From assembly GCA_964019335.1 (NCBI GenBank), contig OZ025697.1:186001-250000 (forward strand): 64,000 bases of DNA, in the 5' to 3' direction. The position numbers and the translations under genes are program-made. The DNA comes from Diplonema japonicum. Lineage: Eukaryota > Euglenozoa > Diplonemea > Diplonemida > Diplonemidae. Within the stretch, counting starts at the first letter, position 1, and the number at the start of each line of letters is the position of its first letter. Of this stretch, positions 49,957 through 62,546 are shown one piece after another. The notes under the pieces were generated by a model. It did no database searches, was not told the DNA's origin, and was given only the letters and a program-made list of their open reading frames with translations.

Positions 49957-51451
49957 CTAAGAGTCAGACGAGTCTCCATCATTTGAGTGAGGGGAGCCAC
50001 TACGGGGAGGCTCAGCAGGCAGCGCCTTGGGTGTTTGGGGTATGGTGTAACCAGCATCAGGGTCGGCAAGGATGAGCTTGGCGGTGATTGTCTTTACGGC
50101 TTGCTTCTCTGCAGTGAGCTCAGATTGCGTGATCTTAAGTTCCTCTTCAAGGGATTTGATTTTGGCCTTCAGTTGCTGCTGCTTGCTTTGCAGGTCAGCT
50201 GTGTCGAGTGAGCTCTCCCCTTCCCCCTCTTCCATCTTCTCCTTCAGTTCCGCCATAAGTGCATCACCGTCCGTTTGCTCCTTCTCTGCCTTCTCATTGA
50301 TATCCATCACTTCCGCCCGGTCTTCAGCCATGACCTTCTTCCCCTTCCACACGGCCTCCTCCTCCTTCAGCTTCTTTGTCATGTATGAGATGATCATCTC
50401 CTTTGTCAGCATCGACAGCTTCTGAACCTCCTGCAGCTCCAGGCATAGTTTTTTCAACTCTTCGCTGCACGCTTTCCTTGCCGTTGCTACGCTGTTCTTG
50501 GACGTCTCCAGCCGTAAGGGTTGGTTGTCGAGCTTTGCCTGTTTTTTTTTTTTAAAAATCTTTTTAAAAGTTTTTTTTTACCCCCTCTCCATACAATGGA
50601 CGACTTCATTTTCTTTATGGCGTCGTTCTTCTGTTTCAACTCGTCAGCCAGTTCCGATAACAAACCTTCTTTGTTCGCAAGCTCTTCCTGTGGGGGGGGG
50701 GGGGGGTTCTTTTTATATAAAAAAGAGAAGAAAAAAAAAACGATACCTTGTGCAGCGATTTCGCAATATCAATGGACCTCACTGGTGCTGCTGTCTTGGC
50801 CCGTTTCCTCCTGGGCGACGAGATGGCCAAGGGTGCAAGGTGTGAGAGTTCTTCCTTCAAGGCTGTCAAGGCTTCGTCGCTTTTGTTGAACACATCGTTC
50901 GCTGAGGAGAGGGTCTCATCACCTTCGTCAACCGCCTGCGTGAGCCGTGAGGTCAACGAAGAGGAAGCAGCTTCAAGGTCGGCTGAGAGAGAAGACAAAT
51001 GTGCTGCGTTATCGGAAGCTGCAGCTTCTTTTTGTACGGTAAGCTCCTTAACGGCGGCCTGTTTTTCTGCAATCTTCCCGTTCAAGGCTGACAGGGTCTT
51101 TTGTTTGCCCCCCAGCTGAGAGTTCACGGTGGCCATCATGATGGTCTCAAACTCCTCCATCCCCTTTATCGTGCTCTCCATCTCTACGGCCTTCTTCTCC
51201 TTTGCGCTCCACGTCGCCTGCGTTGAATTTCTCTTTGCAATAGCTGCTTGCAGCAAGCCCTCCGCGGCTTCCATCTCTTCCCTGCTTCTCTTCAGCTCAG
51301 CCCGCTTTTCCACTACATTCGACTTCATTTCGTGCACCTGGAACTCCAACCTCTCCTTCTCCACTGTACACATGTCAGGTGGTTGCATAGCCGTTGGTTG
51401 GCTTTGTTCCGCCTTCTTGGGTTCCTCCAAGGGCGAGCTGCTGTACGGCAT
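49957..51451 (-). CDS. coiled-coil protein
   Basis: Three exons: 51451-50747, 50687-50595 and 50538-49957, 459 residues; the sum is in frame. Introns are 59 nt (GTATCG, T-run, C-run, CACAG) and 56 nt (GTATGGAGAGG...AAACAG). Nearly the whole protein is predicted coiled coil (EKERLEFQVHEMKSNVVEKR, LKAKIKSLEEELKITQSEL). A SPRRKRAKTAAP basic segment near residue 215 could act as a nuclear localisation signal. The end is acidic/Ser-rich (NDGDSSDS). No family identified; kinetochore or cytoskeletal roles are possible but unsupported. Confidence 0.75.
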
Positions 51452-51550
51452 CTTTTTTTTTTCTTCTTCTTAAACGCTCTGGGGTGAAGTGAAATTAACA
51501 CACACGAAACAAAAAAGAAAATGCAGGGGGGGAGGGGGGGTATAAAAGTA

Positions 51551-51734
51551 TCAATTCTCAGGCAATGGTCTTTTTTTTTGGTTGGAAAAAAAAAAAAAAA
51601 AAAAAATACCTTCTGCAAACGGGGCACTCCATTTTATGCTGCATCCACTCAATCAGGCACTCCGGATGGAAAAGATGCTCACATGGAGGAAGCATGTAGT
51701 TAGTGGAGGAATTGACATCGATGAGCGACTGAAT

Positions 51735-51794
<60 letters not shown>

Positions 51795-52060
51795 GCTCTC
51801 CTCCCCCTTTTTTTCCCGATAGTTTACCTGGCAAATAACACAGTCAAGCGTGGCCCCGGTTTCCTCGGAGACCGTAACGCTACGCTTTCGCGTCCCTTCG
51901 GGTGGGGTGGACGTAGGTGTGGATATAGATTGGATCTGCTTCAAATGCGCAGGCAACGGCCTGTGGTAGTTGTACGCCTCGGTCAACCACCACTCAGGTA
52001 CAAAAAACGTAGGCCCCAACAAACGCTGAAGCGCAACCACTACACTGTATATGGGTGTTT

Positions 52061-52092
<32 letters not shown>

Positions 52093-53645
52093 CAAAAAGA
52101 TTTTACAAACGTTTGAAACCCCAACCACAACACCAACGCCACATAAAGCCACGGCTGGGCGTTGTACGGAGAAAAGAACGTCGGCCGCAACAACTCGTTG
52201 CCCACAAAATACAACCTCGACACGAAGGTGGTCACCAATAGCGACCTTTCAAAAAAAAAAAAAAAAAAGGGTTTTTTTTTTTTAAAAGAAAATAATATTA
52301 CACTTAAATACACATACATATTAATCGGCTTCGTCGCTTTGCACGAAGCAGTTTGATAAATCTGAGGCAGCCAAATGCTGTGGATCACAAACAAACATGG
52401 TATCCACAACACAGGTATTCGATTTTCTGTCGCCCACCACAGCAAGTTCACCGGAAAGGATAGGATAGGAAGTACCCAGATCTTCATCCGAGACCTCCCA
52501 AAAGAAGTGCTTGCCTCAAGTGCGTTGTACGCATGCCTGGCACAAAGATGAAAAATTGCCGCGTGGAAAAAACAAATCCCGAGAACAGGACGGAGCAAAA
52601 CAGGCATTCTATCCATCATCGACCAATGCACACCAGCAAGACTCCATTCCAAAACACCAATATTCAAAAACGTGACCCAGCTCAGCCTGGCAAGAGTTGA
52701 CTGTGTTCTCGCGTACAAGGCTTGCCTGTACATTCCAAATGCATGAGCGACAGTGACGACCAACCCCCCCAAAAGGTACATTGTTGCAGAATCGGCTTCA
52801 GCGGCAAAACTATCATGCGAAACCTCAAGGATAATTGTTGAGTTGCATGTCAAAGACACCAGGCTTCCTTGCAACGCGTAGCTTGCAATTTTTTGAGTTA
52901 AAGTCAACGGTGATGCGAACTGGTCCGATCTCTCCACTCTCAACCCGCCCATCCAGACGCAAGAATCTCTCTCCAACTCTTGGTGCGTTCCTTCCCACAC
53001 CTTTTCTCTTAGAACGGATCTTTGCTTAACGGAATCGTCGCTGGGCATGGAGTACATTTCACCGTCTTGCGTCTTCGCCCACATTGACACGTTTCGTGTA
53101 AATTTTTCGATCGAGTACGACGCAGCAAGAAACGACCGTGTTGTTTGGTTCTTCCTGATGTAAGGGTTTCCTATAAGATGCTGCAAGCCGATGGGAACAG
53201 CGTAGATGAACAGAAGAGACGAGTCTTCATTGAGATACCCTCTTGCTACATACCGTCTGTGATACGTGGCTGTTCGGAGGGTGAGGTGGCCTTTTATTAA
53301 TGAGGTTTCGTTTGGCATGGCGGTGAGGGTCATTTCTGCCACGCCAGGGTCATTGCTTTCGAGCACGTAGTTCAGGGTTCTGGTGGTTGTGTTGTGTTCG
53401 GGGCTTTCCGGTTGGCTAGTGTAGCCGAAGGAGTTGAAGCCTTTGTCCAGCCTTGCGTTCAGAGCCGCCCTGTCTGCGCCGTCTGGTTGCCTCTTCCACA
53501 CCCCCACCATCGCCTCATTGGTCACATTCCTCTCCTTCCCCTTTTCCTTAAACACCGGTCTTCCAAACACATTGTCCAGGCCTTCCACGCTGTTTAGCAA
53601 CAGCAGCACCGTTATCCATACCCTTTGTGTTCCCTCTGTTCTCAT
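51551..53645 (-). CDS. TUL1: TUL1/FLY1-type transmembrane RING E3 ubiquitin ligase
   Basis: Five exons (53645-52318, 52245-52120, 52044-51828, 51728-51610, 51569-51551), 602 residues. Introns are 72, 75, 99 and 40 nt, packed with homopolymers; the total is in frame. A signal peptide (MRTEGTQRVWITVLLLLNSV) precedes a ~270-residue lumenal domain with several N-x-S/T sites (NVT, NTT, NET, NQT, NVS, NST). About seven membrane spans follow, then GPTFFVPEWW and YNYHRPLP, which match the family segment before the RING. The C-terminal RING-H2 spans two introns: CVICQ ... PPCEHLFHPECLIEWMQHKM, ECPVCRRPLPEN. Yeast TUL1 and plant FLY1/FLY2 are Golgi/endosomal E3 ligases of the DSC complex that sort or degrade membrane proteins. 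The last exon is only 19 nt. Confidence 0.88.
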
Positions 53646-54183
53646 TGGTCTCGCATTTGGCGGATATATTCTTTTTCTTTTCTTCTTTTCCTCTTCCTTC
53701 TTTTTTTTTTATTGCCTTCCTTTTTTGTTGCGCATGGAGGGAGGGGGGGGGGGGGGGGGGGGCAAGCTTTGTAAAGAAAAAGAGATAAGAATGCAACGCG
53801 CACATAAATAAGTAAATAAATAAAATTCTATGGTCCTTGCAAGAAGAGCAGCGACCAAATGAGGAGGGGGAGGTCGTGTGTGGGAAAACAGAGGGCAGAA
53901 AAGAAACATGAAGGATGGTTATACAGATCCATTCAGATCCCATGTGAAGGGGAGAGAGAGAGAAGGGGGGGGGGGGGGGGAGCAAAGGACAGATTCACAT
54001 TGAAAGAAAAGCTATTATTCTAGAATGAAAAAAGGGGGGGGGGGTGAAATACAGGGGATCTAATAATCGAGAACAGAATGCTCGTTCTCTTTTTTTTCCT
54101 TGACAAAAAACTGGGGGGAGAGGGGAAGAGGAGAGCAACGGGGAATTTTATGTTACTTTCTTTTCTCAATTCTCTTGCTGTGT
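53646..54183. other. intergenic, homopolymer-rich
   Basis: G-runs of ~19 and A/T runs; the leader of the E3 gene. No gene recognised. Confidence 0.6.
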
Positions 54184-57100
54184 TTAACGGTGAAGAGCCT
54201 TGTGGTGTGGAGCCTGTTTTATATTTGTACCCCCCCTCTTTTTTTTTAAAAAATTTAGGGGAAAAAATCTGCCAAACCTGGTTTGTTTCGTATTGCAGTT
54301 TCCTCGGCTGCTGTTGCATGTTGTAATGAGTGTTTGTCAAGTCTCGGCCCATTCTCTGTGAGTTGATTTGTGTCCATCCCTTCAAAACCGCTGGCATACC
54401 TTAGGACTCGGTGTACCTCCTGAGAGCATCAGTACTGAGCTCGATAGACTGGAAGAAGGAGACGAAGGTGTGCGTCTGTGTTGAATTATTGCCCTGTGTT
54501 CACTACCATACTTTCTGTAATGTCCACGGGAAACTTCCCTTTCTCTTTCCGGAGAGGGTATCGTGGCAGAGACCACCACAGGACCTAAGGAACGTTGGGA
54601 CTTGCCGCGGCTAGAGACAGATTTATCTGAACACGTGCTCTTCCCGCTCCCTCTACGCTGTGCTGCGTAACCTGACTGCTGTGTCGCAGAGTGAGGTGCA
54701 GCCCCGCTCACCATGAGCCCTGCCTGCACCCTCCTCTGCTCGACAGGGGACAATGCCCTGCCACTGTCTGATCTCACCGTCGCCGGGGATGTCTGAGGGG
54801 GGAAAGCGTACTGCGGTGGTGGAGCGTGTTGCCCTGTGCGTTGTGTCGGCTTGTTGATGCTGAGCTTGCTTTGCGGTGGCATGGCGGGCTGCTTCATCAC
54901 CAGAGGTGGTTTTGCCATATTCTTTGCCTGCAGCACAGCAAGGTCTGGCCGCGGGTCCGGCGGCGACAAGCTCACCGCAGCGAGAGGCACCGTTTTCTCT
55001 GCAACCGGCGGAGACAGCCAGGCCCTGTTCTCCTTGGGAACGCTGTGCGTGGACCCTGCATCCCCTGACGAACTCATTCGTGTCGAGGAACTCACGGTGC
55101 CGTCCGAGCCACGTCTCGACACCACGTCACGCTTCGCCAGCAGCTCTTCTCCGTACTCCAACTTGGCACGCAAGTCATCGCCCTCCTTCTGCAGCCTTTC
55201 ACCCTTCTCGACTAGGTCCACCACCTTGCGCTCCTCCTCCTGCCTGGCGTGTTGCGAGTCTTGTAAAGCCTTCTTCAAGAAGGCCACCTCGTCCTCTAAA
55301 CGCTGTACAACCCCTTCCAGATCTTGGACCTTAGCTGACTGGTCTTCGTCGTATGTCTCGCTCTGGCTGGCAAGAAGTTCTTGCTGCAGCTGCACCTGCT
55401 CCTGGCTCTCTACAAGGCGTTGCTCCGCAGTCGCGAGCTTCTTCTCCAAGTCGGGCACGCTGTTCTGAGCCTCCGTGAGGGTCGTCTCGACGTCTGCGAG
55501 TTTCTTCTGGAGTGCCGCGACCATGTCCTCCGCCTTTGAGCTCCCCCTGCTCAGGGCGTCTTCCGCCTCAGCAAGCCTCTCTTCAAGCTCCCTCTCACTA
55601 CGCCTCTTGCCTTCGCGCTTCAGGTATTGGATTTCCCTTTGCAGTTGGTACGACTTATGCCTCTCCTCCTGGATGATCCTGCTCCTGTCATCGGTCAGCT
55701 CCTGCAGCGCTTGAATCCTCTTGTGCTTTTCTTCCATACGCTGTCTGTTTGCGATGATTTCCTGCTGCAAAGCATTGTAATCCTTGGATTTGGACTCCAG
55801 CGCCTGCCGCAGCAACGCCATGTCGTCGCCACCCCTCCCCACCATAGAGGGCGTTTGCAGCGACCTGCCGCTCTGCGACGGTGTGGGCTGTCTTATCATG
55901 TTGGACTGCGGTTGCGAGGCAAGGTCGCTCTCAGCCTCGGCAATCTGTGACAGCTGTTGTTTGGCTGCCGCTAGCTCATCGGCCATGAGTTCTGTTTGCC
56001 TCGCCACGTCCTGCTCTGTGCGGTGCCATGCCTGCAGGAGGAGCCTCATGTTTGCAGTCGTGGTGCCGATCAGCCTATGCTCTAGACTGCGAGGTGACAC
56101 AGGCGGCAGAACGGCGTCCGGTGCCGCCCTTTTCAGTTCCGTCTCCACAATGCCATGCAGTGCTAGCGCATCTTTCTTTGTCTCGCTGTTCACGTCGTCG
56201 CGCGACTGGAACGAAGCCGCCACAAGCCTCAGCTGCGACGCCACCTCCATCACTGTTTCAGAAACCTTGGGTTTCTCCTTCTCTAAGTTGTCGGCTTCGA
56301 ACTCTTCTGACGTACTAGATGCCGCCTCCACGCCTGCCAACTGCTTCAGGTCCCTCACTACTGAGAGCAGCCCGGTCACAGCTCTACTGGCATGCACCTG
56401 ATCACCGCTTTGTGATGAAAGTTCTTTCTCAAACATTGTCACTGTGTTTTCCAAGTGCGCAACCTTCTCGCGTGCTGCGTATAGTGCACCTTCCTTTTCC
56501 GTGCTGCTGCTGCTGTTGATAGCAAGCGTCTCCTTCAACGAGTGCAGCTCGCCGTTCAGCATCCTGCACGCCCCGTCCTTCTCGTGGTACTTGGCAACCA
56601 TGTCCTGCTGAGAGGCCTTCTCTGCCTGCAATGCCTCTTCTAGCTCGTGCCTCCTATCCTTCTGCATCCCCAGCTCAGAGAGGGTGCTTTCTAGCTTCTG
56701 CTTCATGACACACACTTGATTTTCCTTGTCTTTCAAACTCATAGTTGTCTCCCGCAGCTCGTTCTGACTTACACGGAGCTCATTTTGTTGCGCGTGGGCA
56801 TGATCTTCGTTCTCGCGGAGAATGACCTCGGAGTTGCGCAACTTTGCCTGCGTGTCGGACAGCAGCCTTTGGTGCTCTTGTAGCTCTGCCTCAAGTGCTG
56901 CGATCTCCTCCGAAGGGGGCAACGGGCCGCACCTGTTAACCACCTCCCCGTACAGATGCTGGAGGTCGCCTCGTGCCTCGCATTTACGTATCATTTGCTC
57001 GATGGTCATGTCGGGCGGCGGCAGGTAGGTTGGTGGAGGGATCTCAAAATTGAGCAACTTCTTAAAGTCTTGAATGAGCCCTGCCTGCTGCAGTCTAGTC

Positions 57101-59016
57101 AGTGTCTCATGTGGTGTCTCAACAACCCCGACAGGCACGCTTTGCTTCGGTTGCTGCTGGACCTGCTGAACCTGTATCATCCCAGAGGGCTGCCTGTACT
57201 TGTCCAGAAGCACCACAAGCTCCGCGTTCTCCTGCTGGTACTTATTGGCTTCCTCCTCTGCGAATGACTTGGCACTCTGAAGCCTGGCAATTTCCTCGTC
57301 CGTTTGGCTCATGTCGCTTACCTCGCGCAGCTTCTGCTGGAGACTCTGGATCTCCAGATCCCTGCTTTCGAGGTCTGCTGTGAGCTGTGCCTGCACAGAA
57401 GCCATCTTCTCAATCTGCGATGTCTTTTGTTGCACGATGCCCTGCATCGCCTCCTCCGTGCTTCTCGACTTTGAAAGTGACAGCGCCATGTCGCGTAGCT
57501 CATGTTCCTTCGTCTGCACCTGCGCCATCAGGTTTTCGATGCGACTGTTCAAGTGCGACACGGTGGATGTTGTGAGGCGTGCGACCTTCTCGTTTGCCTT
57601 GTCGAGGTCCATGCGCAGTGTAGTTACAACGCTCTCGAGAGGGCCACCGTGCGCCTTGTAGTCGATGTGGATGTCCTCAACTAGCTTCAGAGCTTCCCAC
57701 TTATCGAGCATCGCTAGCTGCAGTGCTGTTATGTTCTGCGGCGACACACTCCACTCCTTCGGCACGTCTCTACCAGACAGCACGCCCTTCGCCAGCTTTG
57801 TGAAAGGTGATGCAGAGGTGGTGGAACTGCTGTACGGGTTGATGTTCGCAAGGTTGCTGACGGCAGTCACGATGTCGTTGGCAATAGGCGGTGAAGACTG
57901 GGGCGGTGGGGGAGAGGGTGCCGCTGCAGGCGTCACGCTGCGCTTCGACTCGGTGCGTTCGGATTTCTCCAGCTCTTCGTGCGCAGCACGCAGCATGCGG
58001 TCCTTCTTCACCAGCTCCGCCGCTAGCTCCTCGAACTTGCTGAAGTCCGGCACAGTGTGGCGCAGACCCCAGACGGTGAGGGAGTTGTCCTTCCCAAATG
58101 ACCACATGACCGTGTTCAGCATGGACTGCGCGGGGGACAATGCCACAAGAGGCTGCCCGTGCTGGTCGAGGGCGCCAATGGACTTCAATGCTTGGAGGTC
58201 CCACAGGACGATCCTGCCGTCGAGGGAGCAGGACGCGAGCAGCGAGTTGGAGAGGGTGATGAGGCTCTTGACGGGCGCACTGTGCCCACGAAGCTCGGCA
58301 GCAGGAGACGTGGAAGAGTCGTCCCATATTCTAATGATACTATCGGCACCGGATGTGATTACGACAGCACTGGGGGCTCGTGTGGGGATAGCCACCTTTA
58401 GAATGGATGTCACATCGCTGGAGTGTGCAGAGGTCTCTTTGGTGACGGTGCCTGTCTCGTCCCAATACTTGAGCTGGCCCGAGGAATGGCCTGTGACGAT
58501 GGAGGTGGGGGAGAGAACAGCGATCGAAGTAGCGACTGACGCAATGGGCCACCACCTGAGGGATCGCCCTGTGGTGCCCTCGTAAAGCTTCAGAGAGGAG
58601 GATGTGATGATGTAGACTGTGGAGGTGTGGACAGTGATGCCTGTGACGGGCTCCGCGGAGATGATGGACGAGGCGATCTGCTTACGCGTTGACGCCTTGT
58701 AGATGAGGGCCTGGCCCTCTGCAGAGAGTGCCCACACGTGCCCCTCGCACAGCGCCATGTGAGTGATCTTCGCTTCCTTCTCAAAGCCCTCCACAGTGTC
58801 CAGCACCTCGCACGACTGCGGCTTTCTTATCGTTATGTTTTGGTTCCTCTGCTGCGTCCCTGCCACCCACATGTTCCCTTCCTCATCCGCCACGGCGGCC
58901 GTCAATCCCCCCAAACTGCTCTTCGCTTCGATGCTCTGCAAGATACTACATTGCACCGCAGTGCTTGCGCCTTGCTTGATGGGCGGGGCCTGCCAGCTGC
59001 TTTGCGAGGCTGGCAT
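54184..59016 (-). CDS. WD40 beta-propeller plus long coiled-coil protein
   Basis: The start ATG at 59016 (MPASQSSWQAPPIKQ) is chosen over an upstream in-frame ATG in a Lys-rich leader. Exon 1 runs to 54400. A 44-nt intron (54356-54399, GTATGCCAG...CTCACAG) leads to a 26-codon exon, and a 64-nt intron (54214-54277) to a 10-codon exon ending at 54184. Total 1,574 residues. Residues ~20-330 form a WD40-type propeller (TGHSSGQLKYWDETG, DSIIRIWDDSS, LLASCSLDGRIVLWDLQAL). About 480-1320 is nearly continuous coiled coil, with a short hydrophobic/Pro region near 660-700. The C-terminal ~230 residues are Ser/Pro-rich and disordered. Such layouts occur in centriolar, flagellar and vesicle-tethering proteins; the specific family is not recognised. 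Confidence 0.8.
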
Positions 59017-59283
59017 TTTATTTCTTTTTCTTTTTTTTTGTAACTTCTCCACGACACGCCTTGGTGCCCCCGCCCTGTGGTTTTAGTTGGTTTGCCGCCG
59101 ATTTGCACGTGTTTCAAAAAAAGCAAAACAAAACAAAAACAAAAAAACCGCACTGGTGAAATTTAGAAAATAAAATAAAATAAAATAAAATAAAAACGAC
59201 TTGGCAATTCCGCAAAGCCAGCCTGCGTTGGCGGTGGGACTAAGAAGATAGTAGACAGCAGGGAAGTGGAAATGGGGGGCAGG

Positions 59284-59323
<40 letters not shown>

Positions 59324-59856
59324 CTTTTTTTTTTTTTCTCCTTCTGTTCTGTCTCTCTCTCACTCGCTTAAGTATTCTCCAGGGTTAGCTTCATCTTTGC
59401 TCTACTTCTCTCTTTTCATTATGTTCTTCTTGCCTGGGGAGAGGATAGGGGAACTATTATCTCACAGAAGGGGAGGGGGGAAAGGGGGGGAAATACCCTC
59501 TTCTATCGACCATTAAAAAAAGAGAGAGAGAAAAAAAAGAAAAAAGAAAAAGCGAACCAGCACGTACCCGTGGTCCTCTGACAGTGTAAAGGACTGGAAA
59601 GCGTTGTTACCTGCGGGATGGCTATTAATGCGGCATTAACTTGTTACTTCTTTTTTTTTCCTCCTTTCAGTTTCTGCAAGTAACAACAAAATACTGTAAA
59701 ACTATATCCACGTCCCCTTTTCCTTCCGGGAAAAGATTAAGGGGAAAGATTTACAGCAAGCTATTGACACATTGGAAAATAAGCTGGGGGGGGGGGGGGG
59801 GGTCAGTACTAAAAAAAAGCAGAACGAGCTTTCTTTTTTTTTTTTTTTTTGCCCCG

Positions 59857-59887
<31 letters not shown>

Positions 59888-60089
59888 CGAAGGGAAAAAA
59901 AATAATAAAGGGAGTGTGCATGTTGTTCAAGAACAATAGAAATAAACAAAAAAAAAGAAAAAGACTTAAGTGTATCCCGACTGTGCTCCATCAGGGGCTG
60001 TTTTCACAAAACCGTCTCTTAACAACGACCTCCCCGAATACCCCCTGCTCCTGAGCAACCGCATCCTGCGGCTCGCTATGCGCAACGAG
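59017..60089. other. intergenic, homopolymer-rich
   Basis: Includes (AAAAT)n near 59165, a ~45-base T-run (59285-59330), and G- and A-runs. No gene recognised. Confidence 0.6.
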
Positions 60090-61679
60090 TCATTCAGACT
60101 CCACGGCATTGCGCTTCCTCACTGTCAACCGGAGTGCCACAAGCCAGAGAATTGGCGCGAGCGACTTTTTTTTTTTTTTTTTTTTTTTCCCGCCACATAC
60201 CAACAACGCAAACACAAGCAACAGAGCGTCGCGCAGCTGCGTTTGGTTCCGACAGGTGTCGCCTGTGTCGGTCCAGCTGCAAGAATTTTCAGTGTCGACA
60301 TCGCATGTTGCTTCATTGTGGTGTACCTTGCACTTTGTACCCAACGAATCCGAGACAGCCCCAATAAGCAAAGGTGAAGGAAAATCACCAAGACCGTGAA
60401 TCAACAGTATAGTAAAGGACATGGCGTACGTTCGCATGTCGGTAGGCACCGTTTCCAACACGATAGAGTTAATAGGCGCGGTTGTGGCGAAAAGCGCCAC
60501 CTCGCTGATGAAGCATATGGGGAAGAACAAGCCCCGCTTCGTCATCATGAACGCTACAATACCCGCTGGGATGGACACGGCCACGTTTACAATGTTGAAC
60601 TTGTGGCATTTAATCATACCCGTGTAGCCCTTTGAACCGCCGAGCGAATCGACAAACCACCCTCCTGCAGCGGTTCCAAGTAAACCGGACACCGCGGTCA
60701 CACCGCCGAATGTTATTGAAGCCCATGCGGATCCCATTTGCAACGGGCCTTGTTCTAAATAAACAATGCCCCACGCTGAAATCCCCCCTATCACGAATGT
60801 GTACATTGCGTAGCCGAGGGCTGTGAGCAGGAAAAGAGGGTTTGCTAACAAGTTTCGAATTGCCTTCCATGCGGTGGGGTACTCTGTAGAATTCTCATTT
60901 AAATTCAATGACATTGCTTCCTCTTCGATGGCAGGGTTCAAGCTTTGCAGTTTTGTGGTGGATGTAATCTTGTCCGGGTTGTGCCCCGTTCCCAAATGTT
61001 TAGGTAAGCGGAGGATCAACAGCGATAATGGTATCATAGGGAAACATTCCGTCGCGAAAACCAACTGCCAGCCTTTGAACACCAATGCTCCATCGCCAGA
61101 AGATATTACCCCGCCTGCAGCCATGCCCACCGCCATTCCCACAGGTATCATTGCAAAGTACAACCCTATCCACATTGTCCTTTTATCGCCTGGTGCCATG
61201 TCGTCAATCATGGTGGGGATGTACCCACAGTATGCTGCTTCTCCTATTCCTATAAAGCAGCGGGAAATAACAAGCATCCAGTAGGTGTTTGATAAGGATG
61301 TGAAGATTGTTGCGGCCATCCAGGCGCATAATCCTGTGAAGACGATGTACGCGGGCTTTATAATCCCGCCAGAAGCGGCGAAGATCGGGGAAAATATCAT
61401 GAAGCCGAGCATGAAGGAGCTTACGACCATGCCTCCGTCGGTGTCGCTCATCTCGGTGCCGTCGCTTTGTTGGAAGTTTGGGTCCTTCTTGATGGAGGAT
61501 AGCCCTCCAGCGACGGCGCCCCGGTCGTAGTAAGAGAGGAAGTTTATCGCCATGAACACGAGAAGTGCGTGGAATCCTTGCAGTCTCCAACCGTCGGGCT
61601 CGTTGCTGTGTTGTAGAAGTTGTGCGTCCTCTTCTTCTTCTTCGTCGTCGTTTTGTATGTGCCTCACCTGCTCGTTCAT
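60090..61679 (-). CDS. Spinster-like MFS transporter
   Basis: Exons 61679-60201 and 60164-60090, 517 residues. The 36-nt intron (60165-60200) is GTATGTGGCGGG, an A-run and AAG; being a multiple of three it would insert a Lys run if retained. Twelve membrane spans are predicted. Family marks are NFLSYYDRGAVAGGLSSIKK in span 1 and the following loop, SSFMLGFMIFSPIFAASGG, SRCFIGIGEAAYCGYIPTMI, and DDMAPGDKRTMWIGLYFAMI. These match Spinster (SPNS) proteins, which export sphingosine-1-phosphate or lysophospholipids in animals and are found widely in eukaryotes. The N-terminus is acidic (DDEEEEED) and cytosolic, with no signal peptide. The substrate here is unknown. Confidence 0.88.
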   Translation of the reverse strand: MNEQVRHIQNDDEEEEEDAQLLQHSNEPDGWRLQGFHALLVFMAINFLSYYDRGAVAGGLSSIKKDPNFQQSDGTEMSDTDGGMVVSSFMLGFMIFSPIFAASGGIIKPAYIVFTGLCAWMAATIFTSLSNTYWMLVISRCFIGIGEAAYCGYIPTMIDDMAPGDKRTMWIGLYFAMIPVGMAVGMAAGGVISSGDGALVFKGWQLVFATECFPMIPLSLLILRLPKHLGTGHNPDKITSTTKLQSLNPAIEEEAMSLNLNENSTEYPTAWKAIRNLLANPLFLLTALGYAMYTFVIGGISAWGIVYLEQGPLQMGSAWASITFGGVTAVSGLLGTAAGGWFVDSLGGSKGYTGMIKCHKFNIVNVAVSIPAGIVAFMMTKRGLFFPICFISEVALFATTAPINSIVLETVPTDMRTYAMSFTILLIHGLGDFPSPLLIGAVSDSLGTKCKVHHNEATCDVDTENSCSWTDTGDTCRNQTQLRDALLLVFALLVCGGKKKKKKKKSLAPILWLVALRLTVRKRNAVESE

Positions 61680-61837
61680 TTTTGTTTTCTTGAAAAAAAA
61701 AAGCTTTTTTTTTTTTTTTTTTTTTTTTCAACTTGCATAAAATCCAATTTTCAACTTGAATAATAGTACTAAAGTAGTACGGGGAGGGGAGGGGGAGAGA
61801 AAAAAAAAAAAGGGAGGGTCGCTCAATTTTCTTTTGT

Positions 61838-61870
<33 letters not shown>

Positions 61871-62497
61871 AAAAAAAAAAGAAAGAAAAAGTTTTTTTTT
61901 TGACACAAGGGGGGGGAAACATGAGCCAAAAGATTCCCCTTTTTTTTTTTCAACAAAAAAAGAACACTTTTTAGAGTTTCTTCGCGCTGTGTTGCATTTG
62001 TTAACTTTAACTTTCTTTTTTTTTTCTTTTTTTTTTCCCTTTTTCTTCAGAAGCTTCTTTTGTGTGAACACGGGGGAGTAACAAAATAAAAGAAATACAA
62101 CAACCTCCCCCTTGGTTTCTTTTCTCTACCTTTTAGCGCACCGCCAGCTGACTGTATAAGTGTGTTCCTCTCTTACGAAAGAAAACAGAAAACAACGGGA
62201 GAGAAGGGGAACGGAAAAAAAGAATACCAGAGACAGAAAGGAAAGGAGAAAAGGAAAAAAAAAAAAGAAAAAAAAAAGGAAAAACTATTCACAACTAGAC
62301 GCTGATTTCTTTTTTTTTTTTTGATAGAGTGGAGGAAGTAGATAAGAAAGAAAAAGAAGAAGAAAAAAAAAACACCAAATCTTATACATGGCTTTTTTTT
62401 TCCCCCTCCTCCCCTTCTTTTTTCTCCGAGGGCTTGGCTTGGGTCCGGGTCACCCAAAGGAAGCCTGGGTCTTCAGGCTACTTTGGATCTGAGATTG

Positions 62498-62546
<49 letters not shown>

